Source of the DNA: UBA6115 sp050952935
Lineage (GTDB): Bacteria; Bacillota; Clostridia; Christensenellales; Aristaeellaceae
Direction: 5' to 3'
DNA: 64,000 nucleotides
Assembly: GCA_050952935.1 (NCBI GenBank)
Contig: JBMNLS010000002.1
Coordinates: 806,001-870,000, forward strand
A program made the translations under genes and the position numbers. The notes beneath the pieces are model-generated. The model was not told where the DNA came from and searched no databases. It saw nothing but the letters and a program-made list of their open reading frames with translations. This document shows, piece by piece, positions 32,687-40,228 of the stretch. Within the stretch, counting starts at the first letter, position 1. The number at the start of each line of letters is the position of its first letter.

Positions 32687-34966
32687 CTATACCTCCGGCG
32701 CGGAGGCCAGAAGCGCCTCCATGTCGCCGAGCAGTTGGATGGCGGTTTTTTTGCCGTCGCTGCCAATTTCATTGACCGGCCCGGCGCAGGAGGGGCAGCC
32801 GGCTTCACAGGCGCAGTTTTGAACGATGTTGCCGGCATGGTGCACCAAGGTACGGCGCATGAGGAAAGCCTTTTCAGAAAGCCCGATACCGCCCGGGCAG
32901 TTGTCATAGAGAATCAGGGTGGGCAGATCCGTCAGCGGGCTTTTCACCTGGTAGCTCACCGCCAGATCCTGGGGGGAACACATCAGGTAGAGGGGGGCCA
33001 CGATGCGCATCAGGTTGGCGATGCCCAGCATGCCGTTTTGCAGGCTGTCCTTGCCGTATTTCCGGGTGACATCTTCCGGCAGGGTCAACCACATGGCGGT
33101 GGTGTGCATGTCGGTTTCGGGCAGCCTGACCGGGCCATGCCCCAGGGATTCCCCGGTGTCAAAGGCCATTTTTTTGAAGATTTTTACCAGCGCAGTGACC
33201 TTCACTTCGCCCCGTGCGGCGTTTTCGGCGTTTTCCTCCACACTTAGCAGGCTCAGGCTGATGTTCAGGTCTGCGTCGGTGTAATAGTCCACATTCACCC
33301 GCCTGACAAAGGCCTTGCAGGCGTCAAAATCCAGGTTTTCCACCTGATACTGCACACCCTCGTGGAGATAGATGGCGTTTTCATGCAGCAGCATGGGCAC
33401 GGTGAACCGGTCCATCTCGCCCACCACGCGCACCTGGGCAGGGTCGGTGATGTCCATGATGAGAAAATTCTCAGTCATGGCGGTGCGCAGGCTGATTTCA
33501 CTGGCCGGAAAATCCTCCGCCGCCCAGTAGTAGGTGTCTTCCACATGGCGGAGCACCTGGGCTTCCACCAGATAGGCCAGGAGACTCTCGGTGCCCGGCG
33601 CGTTGCCGAAAGTTTCTCCCTCTTTAAAAGGCAGCTCATAGGCGGCGCATTTAAAGTGGCTGAGCAGCACATAGAGGTTATCCGGGTTGGTGAGGGCATT
33701 TTCGGGGGACTGGGAGAAAAAGTATTCCGGATGATTGATGATGTACTGGTCAATGGGGGCGGAACTGGCCACCAGGATGGTAAGGGAAGCGGTGCTCCTG
33801 CGCCCGGCGCGGCCTGCCTGCTGCCAGGTGCTGGCGATGGTGCCCGGGTAGGCGCACAGCAGACAGGCATCCAGGGAGCCGATATCAATGCCCAGCTCCA
33901 AGGCATTGGTGGTGACCACCATGTCAACCGACTTGCTGCGCAGGCTCTGTTCAATCTCCCGCCGTTCCCGGGGCAGATATCCGCCCCGGTAGCCCCGTAC
34001 GGTGCCGGACTGGCCCAGGGGATCCGCCCGCAATCCTTTCAGATAGCGGGTGAGCACCTCCACCTGCACGCGGCTTTTGGCAAAAACAATGGTGGGGATG
34101 CGGTTTTTCAGCAGCCGCTCCGCCAGGCGCCGGGTTTGGCTGAGGGCGCTTTTGCGGATGCCCAGCTGCCGGTTCACCACCGGCGGGTTATAGAAGATGA
34201 CATGTTTTTCCCCGGAAGGCGCCCCGTTGTCATCCACCAGGGTTACCGGCCGCCCAATCAGCTTTTGGGCCAGCTCCCCCGGGTTTTTAATGGTGGCGCT
34301 GCACAGAATAAACTGGGGGTTGCTGCCATAAAAGGCGCAAAGCCTCATCAGCCGGCGCAGCACATTGGCCAGATTGGCGCCAAAGATGCCCCGGTACATA
34401 TGGATTTCATCGATGACAATAAAACGCAGGTTTTCAAACAGCTTTACCCACTTTGTGTGGTGGGGGAGGATGTTGGAATGGAGCATATCGGGGTTGGTGA
34501 CCACCACATGGCCCGCCTGTCGGATGGCTTTGCGGGCGGCGCCGGGTGTATCGCCGTCGTAGGTGTAGGTTTTGATGTCCACATCCATGGCGGTGATAAG
34601 CTGATATAGGGAAGCCACCTGATCCTGGGAGAGGGCTTTGGTCGGGAAAAGATACAGAGCCCGGGCGTCCTGGTTTTTCAGGATGGCATTCAGGATAGGC
34701 ACGTTATAACACAAGGTTTTCCCGGAGGCGGTGGGGGTGACCACACAGATATCCTTGCCCTGCTCAGCCAGGGCGATGGCCTGAGCCTGGTGGGTGTATG
34801 GTTTTTGAATGCCGTTTGTGGCCAGCGCGTCCAGCACTTTTTGCCCAATGCCTTCAGGCCAGGGGGCGTAGCGCGCCTCCCGGGCAGGGGATTTGTGCCA
34901 ATTGGTGACACAGGACATAAAGGCTTCATCGGTTTTAAGCTGATCCAGCAGCTGTTCAAGGTTCAT
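32687..34966 (-). CDS. mrfA: MrfA-like DEAD/DEAH-box helicase with DUF1998 zinc domain
   Basis: A 759-aa superfamily 2 helicase. Walker A is TPTASGKTLC (~78), Walker B is VIDEIHMYRG, motif III is LCSATIKNPGEL, and motif VI is QQAGRAGRRS. The C-terminal part carries DNCPGGIGLSEKAF and the four-cysteine zinc site CACEAGCPSC typical of DUF1998 helicases. The B. subtilis member MrfA (YprA) excises mitomycin adducts together with MrfB; no mrfB is seen here. First gene of an operon with trmH and the macro-domain gene; a LexA-like site lies upstream. Confidence 0.88.
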   Translation of the reverse strand: MNLEQLLDQLKTDEAFMSCVTNWHKSPAREARYAPWPEGIGQKVLDALATNGIQKPYTHQAQAIALAEQGKDICVVTPTASGKTLCYNVPILNAILKNQDARALYLFPTKALSQDQVASLYQLITAMDVDIKTYTYDGDTPGAARKAIRQAGHVVVTNPDMLHSNILPHHTKWVKLFENLRFIVIDEIHMYRGIFGANLANVLRRLMRLCAFYGSNPQFILCSATIKNPGELAQKLIGRPVTLVDDNGAPSGEKHVIFYNPPVVNRQLGIRKSALSQTRRLAERLLKNRIPTIVFAKSRVQVEVLTRYLKGLRADPLGQSGTVRGYRGGYLPRERREIEQSLRSKSVDMVVTTNALELGIDIGSLDACLLCAYPGTIASTWQQAGRAGRRSTASLTILVASSAPIDQYIINHPEYFFSQSPENALTNPDNLYVLLSHFKCAAYELPFKEGETFGNAPGTESLLAYLVEAQVLRHVEDTYYWAAEDFPASEISLRTAMTENFLIMDITDPAQVRVVGEMDRFTVPMLLHENAIYLHEGVQYQVENLDFDACKAFVRRVNVDYYTDADLNISLSLLSVEENAENAARGEVKVTALVKIFKKMAFDTGESLGHGPVRLPETDMHTTAMWLTLPEDVTRKYGKDSLQNGMLGIANLMRIVAPLYLMCSPQDLAVSYQVKSPLTDLPTLILYDNCPGGIGLSEKAFLMRRTLVHHAGNIVQNCACEAGCPSCAGPVNEIGSDGKKTAIQLLGDMEALLASAPEV

Positions 34967-34991
34967 GGGCAGCCTCCTTCAATTGCCTGAT

Positions 34992-35020
34992 AGTATAACA
35001 AAACAGGCCGCTTCCCACAA
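34992..35020 (-). promoter_or_regulatory. Promoter of the mrfA operon
   Basis: Minus strand TTGTGG (35015-35020), 17-base spacer, TATACT (34992-34997), 25 bases before the ATG at 34966. Confidence 0.5.
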
Positions 35021-35074
35021 TAGATTGCCGAACAAAAACAGAACATACATTCCCTGTTTTTGGCCTGTTTTTGG
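35000..35074. promoter_or_regulatory. Repeat cluster and LexA-like box between mrfA and the ATPase gene
   Basis: Contains a perfect tandem 11-mer CCTGTTTTTGG (35053-35063 and 35064-35074), two inverted related copies (AAAACAGGCC at 35000, CAAAAACAG near 35032) and GAACATACATTCC (35041-35053), which differs by one base from the GAAC-N4-GTTC core of Gram-positive SOS boxes. Confidence 0.45.
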
Positions 35075-35097
35075 AGCAAGGTTACATCTGATTCTGT

Positions 35098-35126
35098 TTG
35101 ACATGGAACTCCTTGACTGATAAGAT
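35098..35126 (+). promoter_or_regulatory. Promoter of the P-type ATPase gene
   Basis: Perfect TTGACA (35098-35103), 17-base spacer, TAAGAT (35121-35126) with an extended TGn. Confidence 0.6.
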
Positions 35127-35188
35127 TACAAAGGTTTTTTGCTGTTTAAGACTGTGAAAAAACTATTCTGTGTCTTAAGGAGAAGATG

Positions 35189-37825
35189 ATGAAGCATTAT
35201 CTGGAGACGGTCAGCGCTGTTCTGGACGGGATGGACAGCAGTGAAAAAGGTTTAAGCGCCCAGGAAGCCCAGGAGCGCCTGGCTCAGGGTGGAAAAAACA
35301 AGCTGGCTGAGGCGGAAAAGGCCACCCTGCTGCAGCGCTTTATTGAGCAGCTGAAAGACCCGATGCTGATTATTCTGATGGCGGCGGCCCTGGTGTCGGG
35401 CATCACCAGCCTGATTGCGGGTGAGTCCTTCACCGATGTGATCATCATCCTGGTGGTGGTGCTGCTGAATGCTGTGCTGGGCGTCTATCAGGAGAACAAG
35501 GCCGACAAGGCCATCGAGGCCCTGCAAACCATGAGCGCGGCGGTATCAAATGTGCTGCGGGATGGCAGCATTCAGCAGGTGCTCTCTGAAGACCTGGTGG
35601 TGGGGGACGTGGTGCTGCTTGAGGCGGGTACCGCTGTGCCTGCTGACTGCCGCATCATTGAAAATGCCAGCTTGCAGGTGGAGGAGGCCGCTCTCACCGG
35701 GGAATCGGTCCCTGTATACAAGCAGACAGATGCCCTGGAAGCAGAGGGCGGTGATGTGCCCCTGGGCGATCGGAAGAACATGTGCTACATGGGTTCAACC
35801 GTGGTGTATGGCCGCGGGCGTGCGGTGGTGGTAGCCACCGGCATGGACACCGAGATGGGCAAGATCGCCGATGCCATCACCAAAACTGTGGAGGGGGAGA
35901 CCCCGCTTCAAATCAAGCTGGGCCAGCTGAGTAAAATCCTGAGCTACCTGGTGCTGGGTATCTGTGCTTTTATCTTTATATTCAGCCTCATCCGCAACCA
36001 AGATTTCCATTTGGAAAAGATCCTGGAAACTTTCATGATCGCGGTATCCCTGGCGGTGGCCGCCATTCCCGAGGGACTGGCCACGGTGGTGACCATCGTG
36101 CTGTCGGTTGGGGTCACCAACATGAGCAAGCGCAACGCCATTATCAGGCGGCTGACTGCGGTAGAAACCCTGGGCTCCACCCAGATCATTTGTTCGGACA
36201 AAACCGGCACCCTCACCCAGAACCGGATGACGGTGGTGGACAAAGCCACCGCGGATGAAAAGCTGCTGGCAACCGCCATGGCCCTGGCTTCCGACGCGGT
36301 GTGGGAGGATGGCAAGGCCGTAGGCGAGCCCACGGAGAACGCGCTGGTGACCTACGCCGCGGCCGTTAACCTGCCCAAGGATCAGCTTTCAGCCGCCATG
36401 CCCCGGGTGGGCGAGGCGCCCTTTGACTCCATGAGAAAATTGATGAGCACCCTGGTGAAGGATGAGAACGGCAAAATCCGGCAGTTCACCAAGGGCGCGC
36501 CGGATGAGCTGCTGCGCCGCTGCACCAGCTACTGGGACGGCAAATCGGCCAGACCATTGACCGATGAAAAGCGCGAGGGCTTTCTTAGCGCCAATCATGA
36601 TATGGCTGGCAACGCCCTGCGGGTTTTGGGGGCAGCTTTCAGGGATTGGGATGAGATGCCGGAAAACCAGAAGCCGGGTACGCTGGAAAAGGAGCTTACT
36701 TTTATTGGCCTCACCGGGATGCTGGATCCCGTTAGACCTGAGGTGATTGGCGCCATTCAGGAGTGTAAGGATGCCGGCATCCGGCCCATCATGATCACAG
36801 GCGATCACAAAGACACCGCCGTTGCCATCGCCAAGGAGCTGCAGATGATTACCTCCGCCGATGAAGCGATCACAGGCGCCATGATTGACGGATTGAGCGA
36901 TGAGGAACTAAAAGAGAACATCAGCAAATACTCCGTCTATGCCCGGGTGCAGCCGGAGCACAAGGTGCGCATTGTCACCGCCTGGCAGGACAACGGCAAG
37001 GTGACCGCCATGACAGGCGATGGCGTGAACGATGCTCCCTCCATCAAGAAGGCGGACATCGGGGTGGGCATGGGCATCACCGGTACCGATGTCACCAAAA
37101 ATGTGGCGGATATGGTGCTGGCAGATGACAACTTTGCCACCATCGTTCACGCTGTTGAGGAAGGCCGCCGCATCTATGACAACATCCGCAAGGCTATTCA
37201 GTTCCTCCTGTCCTCCAACCTCTCTGAGGTGATTTCCATTTTTGTGGCCACCATGATCGGCTGTGTCATCCTGCGCCCGGTTCATCTGCTGTGGATTAAC
37301 GTCATCACCGATACCTTCCCCGCCCTTTCCCTGGGCTTTGAGGCCCCGGACAAGAACGTGATGAACCGCCTGCCCCGGGAGAAAGACGAGGGGATATTTG
37401 CCGGAGGCCTGGGTGTTGACGCTGTGTATCAGGGTGTGATGGTGGCTGTTCTCACCCTGGCGGCATACCTGATTGGGCATTTTATAGAAATTGGGCGCTG
37501 GGAGTTTGTCAACTCCGAGGATGGGATTACCATGGCCTTTCTCACCATGAGCATGGCGGAGGTTTTTCATTCATTGAATATGCGTTCCCAGCGGGAGTCC
37601 ATCTTCAGCCTGGGCAGCCACAACAAGTACCTGTATTTCGCCATGGGGCTGTCCTTCCTGCTGACGGTGGCGGTGATCTATGTGCCTTTCTTGAGCGATG
37701 CCTTCAATTTCCAGCACATCAGCCTGTTTGAGTTTGGGGTGTCCATGCTGCTGGCCGTTTCCGTGATTCCGATTGTGGAAGTGGTGAAGTTTTTCCAGCG
37801 TAAGTTTGGCAAGAAGCACACTTAA
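35189..37825 (+). CDS. Calcium-type P-type ATPase (P2)
   Basis: An 878-aa ion-pumping ATPase of the SERCA/PMCA class. Seen in order: N-terminal cation-ATPase domain, actuator motif ALTGESVPV, TM4 ion site AAIPEGLATVV, phosphorylation site CSDKTGTLTQN, nucleotide-binding segment FTKGAPDELL, hinge TGDGVNDAPSIKKADIGV, and the C-terminal membrane region with LLWINVITDTFPALSLGFE. The PEGLA motif and overall length fit Ca2+ (or Mn2+) export. Two ATGs are adjacent; AAGGAG spacing favours 35189. It has its own promoter and a terminator after the stop. Confidence 0.93.
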   Translation: MKHYLETVSAVLDGMDSSEKGLSAQEAQERLAQGGKNKLAEAEKATLLQRFIEQLKDPMLIILMAAALVSGITSLIAGESFTDVIIILVVVLLNAVLGVYQENKADKAIEALQTMSAAVSNVLRDGSIQQVLSEDLVVGDVVLLEAGTAVPADCRIIENASLQVEEAALTGESVPVYKQTDALEAEGGDVPLGDRKNMCYMGSTVVYGRGRAVVVATGMDTEMGKIADAITKTVEGETPLQIKLGQLSKILSYLVLGICAFIFIFSLIRNQDFHLEKILETFMIAVSLAVAAIPEGLATVVTIVLSVGVTNMSKRNAIIRRLTAVETLGSTQIICSDKTGTLTQNRMTVVDKATADEKLLATAMALASDAVWEDGKAVGEPTENALVTYAAAVNLPKDQLSAAMPRVGEAPFDSMRKLMSTLVKDENGKIRQFTKGAPDELLRRCTSYWDGKSARPLTDEKREGFLSANHDMAGNALRVLGAAFRDWDEMPENQKPGTLEKELTFIGLTGMLDPVRPEVIGAIQECKDAGIRPIMITGDHKDTAVAIAKELQMITSADEAITGAMIDGLSDEELKENISKYSVYARVQPEHKVRIVTAWQDNGKVTAMTGDGVNDAPSIKKADIGVGMGITGTDVTKNVADMVLADDNFATIVHAVEEGRRIYDNIRKAIQFLLSSNLSEVISIFVATMIGCVILRPVHLLWINVITDTFPALSLGFEAPDKNVMNRLPREKDEGIFAGGLGVDAVYQGVMVAVLTLAAYLIGHFIEIGRWEFVNSEDGITMAFLTMSMAEVFHSLNMRSQRESIFSLGSHNKYLYFAMGLSFLLTVAVIYVPFLSDAFNFQHISLFEFGVSMLLAVSVIPIVEVVKFFQRKFGKKHT

Positions 37826-37849
37826 TAAGAAGAAACAACATGAATACAA

Positions 37850-37876
37850 AGGGGCTGCCCGCACAGGGCAGCCCCT
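37850..37876. terminator. Terminator between the convergent ATPase and small wall-binding genes
   Basis: Perfect 11-bp stem (AGGGGCTGCCC / GGGCAGCCCCT) with a 5-base loop; serves genes converging from both sides. Confidence 0.8.
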
Positions 37877-37895
37877 CTGATGTTTGTTGCTTGAA

Positions 37896-38357
37896 TCAGG
37901 GGTTATAAACAGGCTCGCCAGATTGCTGGGGCGCAGGGTGAGCGTCCGGACCGGCTGGCTTGGCCTCAGCGCCGTACAAAATGGAAAGGGTTAAGGCGCC
38001 TGCCATGCCATCCGCCTCCAGGCTGTTCTGGGTTTGGAATCGGGAGATGGCTTCCTGGGTGGCACGGCCATACTGCCCGTCCAGCTCTCCCTGGTAATAG
38101 CCCAAAGCCTTCAGACGCTCCTGCAGCTGAATCACCTCAGGCCCGATGGAGCCCATGCGGAAAAGGGCGTCTGTGGCCTGGAAGCTGAGCAAAGGCGGGG
38201 AAAGGGTGGGCTTGACGGTGGTTTCCAGCAAGGCGTCATAAGCCCGTCTGGTGGCAGATGTTTTTATTAACACAAAGGCGATGGCTGCTATCAGCAGCAG
38301 GGCCAGAACGGCCAGCGCCTTGGGCCTGAGGGAAGGCCGCTTCTCTTGCTGAGACAT
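37896..38357 (-). CDS. Small membrane-anchored peptidoglycan-binding protein
   Basis: A 153-aa protein with a basic N-terminus (MSQQEKRPSLRPK), one membrane segment (ALAVLALLLIAAIAFVLI) and one PG_binding_1 repeat (GPEVIQLQERLKALGYY, DGQYGRATQEAISRFQ), then a proline/alanine-rich tail. It is similar in repeat type to the 964-aa protein at 1588-4482. Presumably anchors or senses wall. AAGGAGG precedes the ATG; divergent from the HAD gene. Confidence 0.8.
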   Translation of the reverse strand: MSQQEKRPSLRPKALAVLALLLIAAIAFVLIKTSATRRAYDALLETTVKPTLSPPLLSFQATDALFRMGSIGPEVIQLQERLKALGYYQGELDGQYGRATQEAISRFQTQNSLEADGMAGALTLSILYGAEAKPAGPDAHPAPQQSGEPVYNP

Positions 38358-38383
38358 GGAACCTCCTTGTTATCAATAGTGCC

Positions 38384-38412
38384 AGTATAGGGCCGCTGGG
38401 TGGGGCTGTCAA
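38384..38412 (-). promoter_or_regulatory. Promoter of the small peptidoglycan-binding gene
   Basis: Minus strand TTGACA (38407-38412), 17-base spacer, TATACT (38384-38389). Confidence 0.72.
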
Positions 38413-38425
38413 ACAGTTGGGATGC

Positions 38426-38454
38426 TTGCAGGTTCCGATAGGCTTTGTTAGAAT
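38426..38454 (+). promoter_or_regulatory. Promoter of the HAD phosphatase gene
   Basis: TTGCAG (38426-38431), 17-base spacer, TAGAAT (38449-38454), divergent from the promoter at 38384-38412 with 13 bases between the -35 boxes. Confidence 0.6.
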
Positions 38455-38477
38455 GGCCCCATGATGAAGGAGGATGT

Positions 38478-39140
38478 ATGAACCGTTTTGTTGTGTTTGA
38501 CCTGGATGGCACCCTGCTTGACACCGTGGCTGACATCGCCGCCAGCATGAACGCGGTGCTGGCCCGCTTTGGGCTGCCCCAGCACCCCAAGGAGGACTAC
38601 AAGCGCTTTACCGGCAGCGGCGCTAAAAACCTGACCCAGCGTGCCCTGCTTGACCGTCATGATTTGCTGGATGCCGTTTATCCCGCCTATCTGGCCGAAT
38701 ATGCCCTGCACAGCCGGGAGCTGACCCGGCCCTATGAAGGCATCCCTAAGACGCTTAAAGCGCTGGTTGCAAGGGATATCAAGCTGATTGTATTCAGCAA
38801 CAAGGATGACAGCGACACCAAAGCGGTCATTGCGCATTATTTCCCTGACATTCCTTTTGCCAGGGTGCTGGGCAGCCGCCCCGGCGTTCCGCTTAAGCCG
38901 GATCCCGCCGCCCTGACGGAGGTGCTGGATGAGCTGGGCCTTGAAGTGAAGGATGGCCTGTATGTGGGGGATACAGTGGTGGATATGCAGTGCGCTCACA
39001 ATTTAAACCTCTACACTATCGCCGTTAGCTGGGGTTTTCAGACGGAAGAGGAGTTGCTGGGAGAATCGCCCGACCGTTTGATTCAAAAACCCCAGGAGCT
39101 GCTTGAAATCGCTGATAACTGGCCGGCAAAGCCGGAATAA
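38478..39140 (+). CDS. HAD-family hydrolase (phosphoglycolate phosphatase-like)
   Basis: A 220-aa haloacid-dehalogenase phosphatase. Motif I is VVFDLDGTLLDT, motif II IVFSNKDD, motif III KPDP with GVPLKPDPAALTEVL, motif IV YVGDTVVDMQ. The cap insertion after motif I is of the small alpha-helical type, matching Gph/PGPase-like members. True substrate unknown. ATG 38478 follows AAGGAGG; the longer upstream frame is rejected. Confidence 0.88.
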   Translation: MNRFVVFDLDGTLLDTVADIAASMNAVLARFGLPQHPKEDYKRFTGSGAKNLTQRALLDRHDLLDAVYPAYLAEYALHSRELTRPYEGIPKTLKALVARDIKLIVFSNKDDSDTKAVIAHYFPDIPFARVLGSRPGVPLKPDPAALTEVLDELGLEVKDGLYVGDTVVDMQCAHNLNLYTIAVSWGFQTEEELLGESPDRLIQKPQELLEIADNWPAKPE

Positions 39141-39160
39141 CAGTTTTATAGCCGAAGGCC

Positions 39161-39189
39161 TTGCATAAAAAACTGTTCTGGCATATAAT
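39161..39189 (+). promoter_or_regulatory. Promoter of the ferredoxin gene
   Basis: TTGCAT (39161-39166), 17-base spacer, perfect TATAAT (39184-39189). The -35 lies in the right arm of an AT-rich inverted repeat (39139-39176). Confidence 0.7.
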
Positions 39190-39230
39190 CAGTATCACAG
39201 TGCGATAAGCACAAATCAGGAGGGAATGTT

Positions 39231-39401
39231 ATGGCTTACAAAATTAGTGATTCCTGCATCAACTGCGGCGCCTGTGAGGCGGAATGCCCGGAAGGCGCCA
39301 TCACCCAAGGTGATTCCCAGTTTGAAATCGATCCGGAACTGTGCATTGACTGCGGCGCCTGCGCTGATGTCTGCCCGGTGGACGCGCCTCAGCCCGAGTG
39401 A
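39231..39401 (+). CDS. 2[4Fe-4S] ferredoxin
   Basis: A 56-aa clostridial-type ferredoxin. Two cluster motifs are complete: CINCGACEAECPEGAI and CIDCGACADVCPVDA. It is the low-potential electron carrier for oxidoreductases such as the 2-oxoacid complex encoded 12 kb away. The ATG at 39231 follows GGAGG. It is transcribed alone, with a promoter and its own terminator, as expected for an abundant carrier. Confidence 0.96.
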   Translation: MAYKISDSCINCGACEAECPEGAITQGDSQFEIDPELCIDCGACADVCPVDAPQPE

Positions 39402-39416
39402 TGAAGCCAGTCCGTG

Positions 39417-39440
39417 GCGCCGTGTAAACGGCGCTTTTTT
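39417..39440 (+). terminator. Terminator of the ferredoxin gene
   Basis: GCGCCGT pairs with ACGGCGC around a four-base loop (39417-39434), followed by six T. Confidence 0.9.
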
Positions 39441-39466
39441 ATGTTGTTTTTTATTCGGATGAGCAT

Positions 39467-40228
39467 TTGTTTAGAAAGCGGGATCATGTGGGATTAATGC
39501 CTGGTGAGCGGCTTTGTGATCTTGGCCGGGGCGGATTTCGAGTGATTCAGATGCCGGGGGATGATTGCTTCTCTCAGGACAGCGTGCTGTTGGCTGATTT
39601 TGTGCGGGTGAAGCGTGGAAGCAGGGTTTGTGACCTGGCGGCAGGCAGCGGCGCTTTGGCCATGCTGCTTTTGGCGCGGGAGTCTGCCATCAGCTGTGAC
39701 CTGATTGAAATCAGGGAGGATTTGTGTGACAGGGCTCTGCGAACCGCTGCGATGAACAAGGTGTCTGACAGGGTGCGTGCCCATGCCGTTGACCTGCGGG
39801 AGGCGGCTGTCAGGCTGGGGAAAGGCGGATTTGATTTGATTGTTTCAAACCCGCCTTACTACCCGCTGACCGGGGATGACATGACGCCAAGCCGACGGCT
39901 GGCCAGGCAGCAGGCAGCCTGTGATTATAGAACGCTTTTTGAAAATGTCGCGGCCCTGCTGCGCTGTCATGGCAGGTTGTGTCTTTGCTTTCCTGCTGGG
40001 CAGGTGCTGGATGTGTCAGCGGAATTGAAAAATCACGGGCTCGAGCCCAAGCGCCTGCGCTTTGTGTCGTCCTATGCGCACAAGGCGCCCTATCTGGCGC
40101 TTCTGGAAGGGATGAAAGGGGCAAAGCCCGGTCTCAGGCTGATGCCCCAATTGGTGCAATTTGAGCGGCCTGGGGAATGGACGACTGATATGAAAGCCAT
40201 TTATAAGGAAGGCGGGGATATATCATGA
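39467..40228 (+). CDS. TrmN6/YfiC-like adenine-N6 methyltransferase
   Basis: A 253-aa class I SAM-dependent methyltransferase. The opening MPGERLCDLGRGG, FSQDSVLLADFV, SAM motif VCDLAAGSGALAMLL and the catalytic VSNPPYYP (NPPY) are typical of the tRNA1(Val) (adenine37-N6)-methyltransferase family. The target is inferred. Start TTG at 39467 or ATG 39497; neither has a clear Shine-Dalgarno. It ends in an ATGA overlap with topB. Confidence 0.85.
   Translation: MFRKRDHVGLMPGERLCDLGRGGFRVIQMPGDDCFSQDSVLLADFVRVKRGSRVCDLAAGSGALAMLLLARESAISCDLIEIREDLCDRALRTAAMNKVSDRVRAHAVDLREAAVRLGKGGFDLIVSNPPYYPLTGDDMTPSRRLARQQAACDYRTLFENVAALLRCHGRLCLCFPAGQVLDVSAELKNHGLEPKRLRFVSSYAHKAPYLALLEGMKGAKPGLRLMPQLVQFERPGEWTTDMKAIYKEGGDIS

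Noticed and set aside
33362..34609. Long open frame on the plus strand opposite mrfA (415 codons)
   Set aside because: It mirrors a GC-rich coding frame, has no recognisable domain or RBS, and mrfA is complete on the other strand.
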